From positions 35,030,001-35,094,000 of the forward strand of contig OZ231127.1 in the NCBI GenBank assembly GCA_965153355.1: 64,000 bases of DNA. Reading direction: 5' to 3'. Shown piece after piece: positions 13,966 through 28,300 of this stretch (positions within the stretch are counted from its first letter, which is position 1; every line of letters starts with the position of its first letter). The DNA comes from Flaccisagitta enflata. Taxonomy: Eukaryota; Chaetognatha; Sagittoidea; Aphragmophora. The translations under genes were made by a program, and so were the position numbers. Below the pieces are notes generated by a model. It worked only from the letters and a program-made list of their open reading frames with translations, ran no database searches and was not told the origin of the DNA.

Positions 13966-14586
13966 GGTGACCTAAAGTATGCTCAAATTCGAATCAGGTC
14001 TTCCTTGCGGGAGAAATGTGACCATTTCCATCACTGATGATAACCCTAAAATCTGGCGGTGATCCAATGAAGTTTGCGCATGACCGCCACCCCCCCCTCA
14101 TTTTATAAGGGGGGAGTGCTTGTAGCAATTATGTCAAGACAACCTTTCTTCTAAAGCTCATATCTCCTCAACGAATTGAGCAATTGAGCTCAACTTGGGC
14201 TCATTTTAAAGAGCAGACACAGCTCTTTAAAATGAGCCCAAGATGAGGTCTGTAGCTCAATTCGTTTAGGAATGACAGTCTTCCAAAGTTGATGTTATTT
14301 TCAGCCTTTTCCATCAATAGAAGGTGACTTCTAAAGCTTATATCTCCTAAACCAATTGAGCAATTGAGCTCAACTTGAGCTCATTTTAAAGAGCAGACAC
14401 AGCTCTTTAAAATGAGCCCAAGTTGAGCCTAATTGCTCAATTCGTTTAGGAGTGAGAGCCCTCCAAAGTTGATGTAATTTTCAGAAAGACGGCAAAAAAC
14501 TTTACGACCACAAGAGCTTGTATCTTCTGAACGAATTGACGAATTGAAATTGACTTGGTCTCATTTTAAAGAACAGAGACGGCTTT

Positions 14587-15197
14587 TTAGTCGCATGCTA
14601 TGTCACTCTACAACCTGCTTTGTTGGTCCGTTAGTCGGTTGGTTGGTTGGTTGCTTGGTTGGTCCCCTTTTCCTCCTTCTCCTTCTCCTTCTTCGTACCC
14701 CCCCCCCCCCCTTCGAGGCCCAATTCATAGCCTTGAGGCTCAAATCCCAGCCTCGAGGCTCAAATCCCAGCCTTGAGGCTCAAATCTCAGCCTCAAGACT
14801 CAAATCCCAGCCTCGAGACTCAAATCCCAGCCTCGAGGCTCAAATCCCAGCCTCGAGGCCCAAATCCCAGCCTCCAGGCTCAAATCCCAGCCTCCAGGCT
14901 CAAATCCCAGCCTCCAGACTCAAATCCCAGCCTCCAGGCCCAGCTTTGAGACTCAAACAAAATCAGCATAGGTCATCGGCCCCTTCGGGGCCGCTGCCCC
15001 ACTAACCACCTCACACCCACACACTCACCTAGGGGCAACGGGTACCGCTGACCATCTAACGCTTTTGGGACTATTACTTTTTTGGCGTTTTTGAGCTATT
15101 TGAGCTTACTACTCCTGCCCAAATACTCTAGCGACCTTCTCCAGCACTGCTCCTGCCCACCCGCAGGCGACTGGGGTAGCCATGTATACGGCTTAGT
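14587..15197 (+). mobile_element. HLE composite inserted in a hairpin unit
   Basis: 5' part tagtcgcatgctatgtcactctaca, then GGTT/GGTC tract, tandem ggctcaaatcccagcctc units, foldback arm ggccccttcggggccgctgcc, tail gggtaccgctgaccatc, and the 3' end atacggcttag. The flanks rejoin as ...cttt / taaaatgag..., equal to the intact hairpin units nearby, so the insertion site can be read directly. It lies in a T run, as expected for Helentrons (T-T target). Confidence 0.75.
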
Positions 15198-15616
15198 TAA
15201 AATGAGGCCCCAAGTTGAGCTCAATTTTTTTAATTCTAAAAGGAATGACAGTCTTCCAAAGTTGATGATAAATTCAAATCCAACCAGGTTGTGATGCGTC
15301 TTATGTCTTTCCGTGAATTCAATTCAGCGCCAAATGTCAAACTAAGACCAGCCCCCACCTCTCCTTTGTTTACCGAGTATTTGACTTTTGTGCTTGTTTA
15401 AATGAATATGAACAGAGTCCAACTTACAGCCATATTCATTGAAGGTTTTTGGTTTCATTTTGAACAACAAGAGATTTAATACAAACACTTATATGAAACA
15501 ATGCAAATACGAAGCTGCTACTGGGAAGCTGACTTTTCACGTTCTTGATGCATCATTCGAATCATTCCGTCGCGTACTTCTCATGATATTGACTTGACGA
15601 CAACGCTGGTCATGTC

Positions 15617-16018
15617 TCAAATTATTCTTTCGGTGATGACGGAATTACTGCTGATGTCAATTTCTAGTTGCTTCTCGTTGTAAAGTTTCAACTGATCGTC
15701 AGTCAAAGACTTGATGAAAGGTGGTTCATATATCAGAAAATCTTCTGACTCTCCCTTAAACTCGACGTAATCACTTGCATTGTAGTTAGGTACTGGTTTG
15801 ATGAAAATTCTCTGCCTTTTGAATGTACATCTCTTCTCTTTTTTCAGCCTTGACTGCTCTTCTTCCGCCATTTTCCTTGTCTTCTCGTCATGTCTTATCT
15901 TCAAAATCTGCTCCACAGCTTTTGATCTTATAAACTGTCTTTCATCAGCTATCTGTCTCCGTCTCTGCCTCGGTATGTCTCTCTTGGATTGTCTGTCTCT
16001 TTGTGTCTTTATGTTCAT
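15617..16018 (-). CDS. Hypothetical charged protein, 133 residues
   Basis: An uninterrupted frame from ATG to TGA, the longest non-repetitive one in the window. Residues 1-70 are strongly basic and probably helical (RQRRRQIADERQF, EEEQSRLKKEKR). Residues 71-133 are mixed (KPVPNYNASDYVEF, YEPPFIKSLTDDQLKLYNEK). There is no signal peptide, membrane segment or cysteine pattern. It lies between oppositely oriented hairpin units, so it may be a transposon-encoded or captured protein. I recognise no transposase, Rep or helicase motif. CAG immediately precedes the ATG, so it could also be an exon. A GACA microsatellite lies just upstream. Confidence 0.45.
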   Translation of the reverse strand: MNIKTQRDRQSKRDIPRQRRRQIADERQFIRSKAVEQILKIRHDEKTRKMAEEEQSRLKKEKRCTFKRQRIFIKPVPNYNASDYVEFKGESEDFLIYEPPFIKSLTDDQLKLYNEKQLEIDISSNSVITERII

Positions 16019-16275
16019 CTGTCTGTCTGTCTATCTGTCTGTCTGTGTTTTCATCTAAACGTGTGAAGTAGGTTGTAAAAGCTTTTGCAATTTTTGTGAA
16101 AACAACATCATCTTTGGAAAACAGTCGTTTCTAAATGAATTGAGCTGCAGACTTCAACTTAGGCTCATTCTAAAGAGCTGTGTCTACTCTTTAAAATGAG
16201 CTCAAGTTGAGCTAAATTGCTCAATTCGTTTAGGAGATATAAGCTTTAGAAGTCACCATCATCAAATGATTCCAA

Positions 16276-17587
16276 ATGAATTGTTGTGTCAATCGATAGC
16301 AAAAAAAAAAAAAATGGACAACTTGTTTTGCTTATTTCTGCTAACCCAAAAGCTTGATCAATAAAAAAATTCATGACCATTAGAAAGATCTTCGAAAAAT
16401 CTTTCTGATGCGACGGTTCTGATATCTGTAGCTTTATTTGTTTAGAAATGGCATAGGTTTGAAGAACAATGTCACCGATTAGAAAAGGTGCAACTATTGT
16501 TTTTTTTTTTCTATTAGCAATTTTTTCTGGACGTTTTTCTTAATATTAAAGAGCTTCGAATTTTCTTCCAAATGGCGCCAAGAACGAATTTTTTACTCAA
16601 TGCGTTTAGTTTCTATGTTACCACAAAAAAAAAAAAAAAAAAAAAGACACATGAAAATCTTGTAACACCTGTCCGGATATCATTGTCCCAGAATCAAACG
16701 ACTGTCAAATCGAAACAGGGATATTTGGCAACATGCAGATTTTTCCACCACTCAGGGGGCATTTCTAGTCAAAGACGATCGCGTTTTGGGCCACTCGGTC
16801 GCTCGCTACGTTTGTTCGCTCGCACCGCTCACTCCGCTCACTTGCTCTGCAGTGCTACGCTCGCTTCGCTCGCTCGCTCCGTTCATGGGCTCGCTCACTC
16901 ACTTTGCTCACTCCCTCGTGGGACAGTTGAAATTCTTGAATATGTGTTCACGCTGTTATCGCGTTTCACGGTAACAAACACGTTTTTGGCGCTCACTAGA
17001 AACACGCCCATAGAGCTTGAAAAAATCTTCATTTTGCTCATGAATTTTGCCTGGATTGCTTCATACAAAATCAAATAGGATAAAAAACAGTAAAAATATT
17101 GCCCATGCAAATCTTTGCAAAATTACCAGAAAAACCTAATCGACTTCAGATACCTACCGAATCTATATCAAGACAGATACTCAGATGCGGATTTCACGGC
17201 TAAAAAGCTTTTGAAAAGTTCTTCAATCTGCCCACTGATTTTGATGGATTTGTTAAAGGTGAACTCTTTAAAGATTCATACCAAAGCTAGTGGTCAAGGG
17301 GTGATTAAGTTGATATGAAGCAACCAAAATGGGATTAAATGAAAACAATGTGACTTATGAATTCCGGTATGCCAGGAAATACTCATCTGACATCCAATAA
17401 CAGAGATTTATTTTGTTCCTCACCGGCAATAGTGAGGCATAGTGTGACACTACTGGGACAGAAATACCCGGACAGGTCTTAGTGAATTCTCAAATTCCTA
17501 ACAACGTGTCTACATCCCAATGCCATTTCTTATGTACAATGAATAAAAACGCAATGGGAGACAAGCGACCAAGAACTAGGACTTTTT
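16276..17587. other. No gene supported; A-rich tracts and CGCTCGC-rich stretch
   Basis: Poly-A runs at about 16300 and 16625-16645. The stretch 16785-16915 repeats cgctcgct/cgctcac in an imperfect pattern that opens a frame of 168 codons; I treat that as compositional. AT-rich sequence without splice context follows. Confidence 0.4.
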
Positions 17588-17626
17588 TTAGTCGCGTGCA
17601 CGCGACTCTACAATAGGGGTGGGGAT

Positions 17627-18378
<752 letters not shown>

Positions 18379-18844
18379 GTGGGGATAATACACCTTAGTC
18401 AACGGATCAAGCTACAGGTGAAGAATATGTGCTAACATGATGAGAATAGATGGTATACCAAGTTTCAGGACCTTTGGAACAGTTTCAGCCTAGCCCTCCA
18501 CCCCCCTGCTCCCAGGGTTTCAAAACCCAGAAAAAGCGATTTTTTTTTGCTATTTTAAGCATGTTTTGCATTCCAAATGTTTAAAAAATGATAGAAAATA
18601 CTAAAACACATTCTAAAATGTGTAACCTGACATGTGATTACCCATTTGGGCTGTGATACAGGATTTTTTATGGGTATAGACGCTCCAGAATTACTGCAAA
18701 ATGATGATTTTTGCCAGTTTTAAGTAATTTAAGTTATATTGTGATATCATCTGTACGAAAATTTATGTTACATGTTCATGACAAGTATGTTGTTAGGGGC
18801 AGTCTGTGGGTGGGCAGGGGCAGTAATGCAGGTGGGCAGGGGCT

Positions 18845-19075
18845 GTTATGCCTAAGAAAGTTAAAACAACATTGCCCTCAGAAAAGGAGGCCAGAATTCT
18901 CCAATTTACAAAGGATGAAAGCCTTGCAAGCTTTCAATGGTGTTTACTCCGGATTGCTCACAACTATCCTTTACAGTTAACAAAAGAAATGCTTACCTGA
19001 AAAAAGCTATTAGCTTGACTGCATACCTCATTAGTATAGGTTCGGACAGGCCTATACCATTAAGTATACACAAAA
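18845..19075 (+). repeat. Dispersed 230-bp repeat, copy 1
   Basis: Nearly identical to 40788-41022, including aggaggccagaattctccaa, ctttcaatggtgtttactcc and ggttcggacaggcctatacc. Here it is internal to the hAT-like element; copy 2 follows an HLE-like 5' end. Function unknown. Confidence 0.8.
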
Positions 19076-19285
19076 TCTCTTAAAAATTTTTGGCATATAC
19101 CATTAAGTACAGTTAAAAGCCTTTCTAACAAAGCCCAAGGGAACCTGATATTATTTCGTTAGAGGCGAATTTCGCTGTAGCCATAGAGAAACAATTGCTA
19201 GTAATATAGGAGCTTAAATATCCATCAGAATTGTTTTGTTAATTTAGAACAACAACATAAAAGTAAAAAAGCATATCAAACACGT

Positions 19286-19740
<455 letters not shown>

Positions 19741-21113
19741 TACTCTCTCCATGAAAAAATTCGTTACACGTCACTCAGAAATACCATTTTCTCTGGAAAA
19801 GACTTTGTTACAGGCGATTTTTCGTTAGTCACAGTTCTTTTTAGGCAATTTTTTTTAACAAAGAATCTTAAGAGAGAATGATGGGACTTTCGAGGATATT
19901 CGTTAGAGGCGGAATTTCGTAAGAAGCGTGTTCGTTAGAATGATTTTCTTCTGTATACACAAAATCTCTTAAGAAATTTTGGCCAATTTTGCATTATTGT
20001 ATTTTTTTGTATTATGAACCAACCCAAGGATGGATGGGCACACTCTCTTAAAGAGTTGCTTTGCAAGCAACTTAAACATGAAAAAATGAATAATGATTGT
20101 ACATCTCAAAGCAGACACTCTTCTTATTATTACATCAGTTTTACAATCAAATCTAAAAAATGTTGCTAAAATGTGTCTTTGCTGTTGTTTCATCCAAAGT
20201 GAATTTCATGATCATATTTGAGAGTGGTATGAAAAGGATTCCAAAGGTGAGTGGTATGCAATCTAGCATCATAACCCAAATGGATAATCACATGTCAGGT
20301 TGCACATTTTAGAATGGTTCTTAATAAGAAAATTTACAATGATGCGAAATTGGCAAAAATTGTGATTTCTAAGCATAACAGCCCCTGCCCACTTACAAGA
20401 CATCCCCAGCCCACCTGCATTACTGCCCCTGCCCACCCACTGACTGCCCCCAACAACATACTTGTCATAAACATGTAACATAAATTTTTGAACAGATGAT
20501 ATCACAATATAACTTGAATTACTTAAAACTGGCAAAAATCATCATTTTGCAGTAATTCTGGAGGGGGTATACCCATAAAAAATCCTGTATCACACCCCAA
20601 ATAGGTAATCACATGTCAGGTTACACATTTTAGAATGTGTTTTAGTAGTTTCTATCATTTTTTAACACATTTGGAAGGCAAAACACGCGTAAAATAGCAA
20701 AAAGTCGTTTTTTTCTGGGTTTTGAAGCCTTGGGGGCAGGGGGGGGGGGGTGGAGAGCTAGGCTGAAACTGTTCCAAAGGTCCTGAAACTTGGTATACCA
20801 TCTATTCTCATCGTGTTAGCACATATTCTTCACCTGCAGCTTGATCCGTTGACTAAGGTGCATTATCCCCACCCCTACTCTACAACCCGCTTTGTCCGTC
20901 GGTCGGTTGGTCGGTCACACTTTACTTTTTTTTATGATTTTATTTCTTTGACCTCACTGCTCCTGCCCAAATGGTCTGGTGACCTTAAATATAGCCCCTG
21001 CCCACCCGCACGCGACTTCGGTAGCCGTGTTTCCGGCCTTGTTTCTTCTTTCTTCTATCTATAAAGATGTTGAGTGACCAGACAAGATAGGTTGGTCGGT
21101 TGGTCAGTTTCGC

Positions 21114-21790
<677 letters not shown>

Positions 21791-21894
21791 AGTGGTTTTT
21801 GTTTCTCTGCCACTCAAATACTGTCTTCTTACACAATACTTGTAAATTACTCTAGGATAAGTTTTAAGGACAAGTATAGAAACAGAATTTAGGT

Positions 21895-22397
21895 CAGTAG
21901 ATGTCGTCTATACTTGGAATACGGGGGCCCTCATATCGTAACTACAATTTATGCCAATGAAATGAATCTGTGTGTGTATACTGCTTATGTCCTGTAGGGC
22001 TGACGATGTGTTATGGCAGTTCTGTGGATAGAAAATTCTTTTGAATATAATTAATCATATTAGCTCCACTTGAATAGCTGTCAAAATTGGTCTAGTAGTT
22101 ATCTTATTAAACTACAGATTTATCGTGATCAGTTTATTTCTTTAAAGGTTTCAGGTTTGAATCTCAGTCTGGTTTTGCAATTAAAGCAAATAGATGAAGC
22201 TGAAATTCTGCCATAAAAGTGATTGATCTTAATGTTTTATACTAAAAGTTATTTTTGTAAGGTAAGCCGCAGGGGGATGCCATACCCCATCGTCAACCCC
22301 TTAGCATCTATATATTACAACAGCAAAATATCAGTCCCTGTACTGATGCTCAGGTTATGAGCTCCCCCGTATTTCCAAGTCTAGACGACATCTACTG
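21895..22397. mobile_element. Tc1/mariner-type MITE containing a tRNA-derived segment
   Basis: Ends CAGTAGATGTCGTCTA are inverted (about 38 bp). At about 22064-22190 the sequence ggtctagtagttatc...ggtttcaggtttgaatctc resembles pol III A and B boxes, more decayed than in the 55352-55824 copy. The TA duplication is no longer visible. A second inverted motif (cccatcgtcaacccctt) lies near the right end. Confidence 0.75.
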
Positions 22398-22975
22398 AAT
22401 CTCGATGTGAGCCAATTTTTGCCACGAACTTAATCTTTAAAACACCCTTACGCCAAATGCTTCAACGTAGTCACATGAATAGGCATCCAATGTATCGAGA
22501 ATTCCGGGATTTAGGGCACATCGGGGAGTTATAGACTGTCTTAACTTTCAGTTCTGACGTAAATTTAACCTTGTCCTATCAAAAATCACCAATCGCCTAA
22601 GCCTTTTATTGTGTTACATAAGAAATTACTGGCAAAAACTGTTCTTTTGTTTTTCTTTCTATTGGAAATGCGGCAGCACCTGCAGGAGCAGCGGCAGAGG
22701 ACTTGAAAGCAGCTGCGGTTGCTTGATTGTTGAAGAATTTATGATAATAGTACACATTTAAAACTCAAAAGCGCGATATGTTCCACCTGGAACCGAGCAT
22801 TGTCCACTTACACCCAGCAAGTTAAGACAGCCCCTCATTCACTTATCTATTTTTTTGACTAGTACTTTGCGTTTTTAGCTGGAAATTTCCCACCTAACAT
22901 GAATAACCCGAATCCGTATAAACACCGGTCGATCAAGAATGAGAGCGCGTACGCCCAAACAGAAAGGAATCATGC
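22398..22975. other. No gene; possible weak inverted repeat
   Basis: gactgtcttaactt near 22550 recurs inverted near 22820, perhaps a decayed MITE. A small GC-rich Ala-coding patch (about 22670-22720) has no splice context. Confidence 0.35.
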
Positions 22976-23070
22976 GCGTGCCTGAGCGTGCACACGCGAG
23001 TGTCTGAGGGTGCACACGCGCGTGCCTGAGCGTGCACATGCGCTTGCCTGAGCGTGCGCATGCCCTGGAG
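22976..23070 (+). repeat. Minisatellite, about 24-bp unit, four copies
   Basis: Units of the form gcgtgcctgagcgtgcacac, alternating purine-pyrimidine and GC-rich. Confidence 0.8.
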
Positions 23071-23214
23071 CTTTGCACGCACCAATAAAGAGAAAAGCGG
23101 AGAAGCTCTAAAGGGAAATGAGGTTATGAAATGGCAGAATTTTATGGAGGACATGACACCGGCGGAAACGATATCACTTTGGAGGAGGAAGAAGAAGAAG
23201 ATAGGATATCAGTT

Positions 23215-23935
23215 GCCAAAGGGCAATATGTGGTCAGCGATACTCGTGGCCCTGCTATGCATGATTGAATTCATAATTATGAAAATGCAGGGCTGTGACC
23301 CTGAAGGGGACAAAGTTCTACAGAGCAAAGGTAAACTCTAGCGTGTGCCACCTCAGAAAATTGGTGGGGGGCTGACGATTCCTAAAGGGCATATGATAGT
23401 GTGAAGGCTGCTTCAAGGCAGATGCAAGACCTAAGGATGCTGTTTGACCAGCCGCCCAAGAGGAATATGTGATCAGCCGTACTCTTTGCCCTGCATTGCA
23501 TGATTGTGTTTGAAAATGCAGGGCAGGGCAGGGCAGGGCAGGGCAGGGCAGGGCAGGGCAGGGCAGCGGCCTACAGTCGAAAGTCCTGTAGAGTAGAGTC
23601 GAAAGTCCTATAACGCTGAGGACTGGTTGCCCAGGATGATGTGGAAGCTGCCTCAAGTCTTGAGAATCTGCATTAATATGTGAGCTAGAGGGGCAGATTA
23701 AAGGCTTGAGAGGACAGGTTGTAGGCCAGAGAGGGCAGATTTCAGGCCTGAGAGGACAGATTTCAGGCCTGAGAGGGCCTGGGAGGGATGAATGACCATA
23801 CAAATGGACGAATGGATGAACAAAAGTCCTGTGTTCTATAGGACTTTGTCCCCTTCAAGGCCGCTGCCCAAAAAGCTGTGAAACTGTATACACCCCTGGA
23901 TTTGAAGGCTCAAGAAACCTGATTACAGGACCGAA
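23215..23935 (-). mobile_element. Rearranged foldback modules with tails
   Basis: Two inverted tail segments (ggtcagcgatactcgtggcc at 23230, gatcagccgtactctttgcc at 23473) are followed by ggcctgagagggcagattt units and a right arm tcctgtgttctataggac...ccgctgcc near 23830-23870. A GGGCA pentamer array (23520-23567) has expanded from the gcagggc of the tail. Confidence 0.6.
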
Positions 23936-24880
23936 GCACTGTGGGCTGCATTGTGCGCTAGGTGGCTCATTGGGGATTGACATTACATTTTTTTCCATTA
24001 CATTGTTCCTTATGAAATATACAGAGTGAAAAACATTTTTTTGCATATTTTCAGATGTTATGAAACTATTTATATCCAATATTGACTTATTTCTATCGGA
24101 TTAAGAGCTTTATGAGCTTATAGTACAAAATAAGTGAAATTTGAGAAAATAAAGTGAAAAATACTGCTAAAACCTCTTACATTTAGTGTTTAAATTGTCT
24201 AATGTTTTGACCAAATCAATCAAATATTTGTCTTTGTTCAATAAGATTCCTTGATAAGGTGCTCAAAAAAAAAATCATTTTTTTGCTCATTTAGCTCATT
24301 TTGCTCATTTTTCTTCCAATCAAATATAGATTTTTACTTTTATCCACATTATTACTTGTCCATTTTAGGCCAAGAAAATCGCAATTTGGACCTCGAAGGC
24401 CCGCTTGAGCCATAGCATTCTAGATTCAGGACCCCTTGAACTACATTTTGGCATAGGTGGCTCATTGTGCGTCCTTGTGCGATTTTTTATATTTATAGGG
24501 TAATAAAAGCATGCAAATTAGGTCAAATACGTAGTAATAGTAGACAAATTTAATAGTGCTAAAAATGTAAAATATAAGGTTTTTAAAATTTTTCCAGACA
24601 TTTAAACATTAATGAAGGAATCCAATCCAATATTGAAGATTTCATGAGCTTTTTATAATCATAACAGATAATCCAAAAAATTCATTGATTTTTCTTGGAA
24701 TTTAGCATTTTTGCAGTAATGTCCATTTAGGTCGCCTTTTTTCACTCTAAATTGCCATAAAATCTGTCATATAGACCGGGAATGTATGCTCAAATGCTAC
24801 CATGACCATTCTACTTGGTTTGAGCCAATTTTCACCCAAATACCCAAGGAGCCATCTAGCGCAATCCGTGGCCCTTAGTG
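23936..24880. mobile_element. Inverted-repeat element, CGAAG duplication
   Basis: CACTGTGGGCTGCATTGTGC at the left matches the inverted right end (GCGCAATCCGTGGCCCTTAGTG) with moderate divergence. CGAAG stands on both outer sides (23931-23935 and 24881-24885). AT-rich interior without a gene. Superfamily not assigned. Confidence 0.6.
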
Positions 24881-24885
24881 CGAAG

Positions 24886-25381
24886 GGCCGTATTTAGGCC
24901 TGAGAAGGTTGATTGATAGTTTGAGATGGTTTACAAGAGGCTTAAGAGGGCCGATGGGAGAAGGGGAGAATAACAAACCGACGCACAACCATCGGTGTAG
25001 GACAAGGGACATCCAGGCCGTCCATGGACGGCCCTGTCTGTCGGGCTGAGAATCCAGTGAAGAAATTGAACAGAAAGAAGGGAAGAAGAGAAGAAAAAAA
25101 GAAAAAGAAAAAAAAAAGAAGAAAAAGAAAAGTAAAAATGAGAGAATGAAAGAAGAAAAGTTGTTATTGTTGTCTAAAACCTTGCTTGAGCTTAATAAGG
25201 CTAAGTAAAAGGCTTAGTATATAGAATAGAAATTTAGCTAAAGGTGCAAAGCATAGATCTACTCTGTCGGGCTTGAAGTTGCCATCGGGCTTGGAAATGG
25301 CTTGGATGTCCCTGAGCTTCTTGCTCCCCTACACCGAAGCGCACAACCGACAGATGAACGAGCAAAGAAATCTGTGTTCTA
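24886..25381. mobile_element. Foldback-module remnant and purine tract
   Basis: ggcctgagaaggttgattg units continue the module interrupted at 23936, then a GA/A-rich stretch (25070-25160), and the partial arm tctgtgttcta where the next element begins. Confidence 0.45.
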
Positions 25382-28300
25382 CAGTAGGGACTCCCAGGGG
25401 GGATATAGTATCATTTACAGCAATAGGCGGTAGTGCAAACTGACGATCGACATCTTCTTAATCGATCTATGCATTTGCTTTGGTCAGACTCTCAAAGATG
25501 TGCAACGGGTGACCTTTTTAATACACGTACTAACGTCACCTGTCCAGCTCGAGCGGGTTTTCCGCTGGGCGCGGCTCCGCTGCGGCTCCTGCAGCAGCTG
25601 AGGAATTCCGCAGCTGCGGTATTGGTCAGCGCGAGTTGCTGGCCGGCAGACACGCAGTTTAATTTGACTGCTCTGGACTGCTCTAGTATGGACTACTAAA
25701 CTTCAATATCTCACTCGAAAACTCGACCTGATACTATTGGTTAAAGAACATGGCTGAGGGATCTGTAAACAATACTGGAATGTAAGATTGTGTATTGGAA
25801 TGTTGCTGCTCTCATTATGGTTAAATGTTAGGAATGAGTGAGGATAGGATACATTTTTTATTTTTTATAAGAACCTAGTTTATAACAACATCAAGCCTTG
25901 AAATCACTCAAAAATTAAGAACATTGTAGTTATTTTACTACTAGCTATCTCAATCTCTCATAAAGGCTTCAGAAAAAAAATGATGTTCTTATAAAAAATA
26001 AAAAGTGTATAGTCAGGGAGCCTAATGTCAGAAACAAGGGTATAGGTCCAAAAATGGTATTAAGTTCTGGAACCCCACTATTCCGGCTTTTTTTCCAAGC
26101 AGAACACAAATCTGGCCTCCATTTTGCTTTATTTTTAGGGCCCCTTTCAAAAATCCAATTTTTGGCAACTTTTGGGGTAAAAACGCCTTTTACGGCTAGT
26201 TCAGGTGTGTTATGGTCACAAAGGTGAGTTGTTGATTTTACCCTAACAAGAACTGACATAAATAGAGGGTCTCTGAGAATTTTTTGGCTGTACCGCAATT
26301 CTAGAGGGCTAAAAACAGGCCAAAAATGGGCTAAATTGACCAAAATCAGCATTTTTGGCAAACTGGTCACAGTTATTCAGGATTTCTTGGTCAATCTTAC
26401 TCAATCCAGTCAAAACTAAGACAAAAATATTTGTTGGGAGCGTTTGACATATAAACCAGGGCCATAACAGGTCAAAAACAGGCCAAAAATGAGCCTAAAT
26501 GGCTAAAATCGGCATTTTTGTCTAAAATTTCCTAGTTATTTAGAATTTACTCATTAATTTCACTCACTATAATTAGAACCGTAAAAAATATACTCAGTTG
26601 GAATGTTCAACACAGAAACCGGGGCTGTAACTGGTCCAAAACAGGCCAAAAATAGGCTAAAATGGCCAAGATCAGCATTTTTGTCAATTTGATCACAGTT
26701 ATTCAAATTTTTTTGGCCAATCTAACTACTTCCAGTCAAAACTAGGGCAAAAACACCTGTTGGGAGCGTTTGCCAAATATTTTTGTCCTAGTTATCACTG
26801 GATTTAGTTAGTTTGGCCAAAAAATTTGAATAACTGTAACTAATTTGACAAAAATGCTGATTTTGGTCACTGAAGCTCATTTTTGGCCTGTTTTCGACCT
26901 GTTACAACCCCAGCATCTGTGTCAAACTTTTCAATTATGTATATTTATCATAGTTCTGACTGGATTGAGTGAGATTGGCATGAGAATTCCAATTAACTAT
27001 AGATTAAAGAACGTAAGTGCTAATTTTGGCCTGTTTTTGACCTGTTTTGGCCTTGGTGTATTAGTCAAACGCTCCCAACGAGTATTTTGGTCCTAGTTTT
27101 GACTGGATGTAGTTAGATTTGCCATAAAAATTTGAAAAACGGTGATCAGTGTGACAAAAATGCTGATTTTGGCCATTTTAGCCCATTTTTGGCCGGTTTT
27201 TTACCTATTACAGCCCCAGTATCTCAGTTGATTGTTCCAAATCAGTACATTTTTCATAGTTTTGATTGGATTGAGTGAGAATGTCAGGAAAATTCAAGAT
27301 AACTATAAAATTTTAGGCAAAAATGCTGATTTTGGTTATTTTAGCCTATTTATGGCCTGTTTTTGACCAGTTACAGCTCCGGTGTCTGTGATGAACATTC
27401 CAAATGAGTATATCTTTTATAATTCTAATCACCCTGATCAGGATTAAGTAATAGAATCGCTTATGGGCATTGATGCCACAAAAATGGAAGTCTTTTTTGG
27501 TTGTTTTTATGGATAAAAATTTATAAGAAATATTTTTTGCCTCTTTCTGTATGCTCTATTGGTAATGAGGTGTTCATTTCAGGTCTTGGTCTCACAGTGA
27601 ATCTTTAACTGCCCCAATTCTCTTTATTGAATATGAGGTTAAAGTAATAGCATTTTTGCACCATTTTCCTGGAAGTCTAAAAACTGCCTTTTTGAGCTCA
27701 TTCTGTACTCTGACACTTATGTATTGTCCCCTACATGAGTGTCCAATTTTAGAACTAAATCAAAGGTTGTACAATGATTCATCATTAATTATTTTTTTAC
27801 AAAAAACAACAGTTTTAAGCTATAAATGATTCTATTACCTAAAATCATATGAATGTAGAAAGGGTGTAATCATATTGAGCGAGATTGACAACATTTTGAT
27901 TAACTAAGAAATTTTAGACAAAAATGCCAATTTTGGCCATTTTGGGTCATTTTGACCTGTTTTTGACCTGTTTTGGCCCTGGTAAATATGTTAAACGCTC
28001 CCAACAAGTATTTTTGTATTAGTTCTGACTGGATTTAGCAAGATTAGCCAAGAAATCCTGAATAACTGTGATCAGTTTGCCAAAAATGCTTTTTTGGTCA
28101 ATTTAGCCTGTTTTTAGCCCTTTACAATTGCGGTACAGCCAAAAAATTCTCAAGAGACCCTGTATTTATGTCAGTTCTTGTTGGGGTGAAATCAACAACT
28201 CACCTTTGAGACCATAACACATCTGAACTAGCCAAAAAAGGCGTTTTTACCCCAAAAATTGCAAAAAAAATGGATTTTGGAAAGGGGGGCCCTAAAATAA

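Larger units (their letters stand above)
14141..16275. mobile_element. Cluster of hairpin units around a coding-like core
   Basis: Near-perfect hairpins built on gagctcattttaaagagc / gctctttaaaatgagc occur at about 14150-14290, 14330-14490 and 14525-15290 (split by an insertion), and in opposite orientation at about 16130-16265. Each is flanked by agcttatatctcctaaacga-like sequence. The inverted arrangement around the frame at 15617-16018 may be one transposon of about 2.1 kb. Exact ends are not resolved. Confidence 0.5.

Noticed and set aside
16572-17078. 168-codon frame as a gene
   Set aside because: Its middle is CGCTCGC-type low complexity and its start lies in a poly-A run; no splice or motif support.
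25433-25699. 88-codon GC-rich frame as a gene
   Set aside because: No splice support; lies inside a large palindromic element and has an unremarkable translation.
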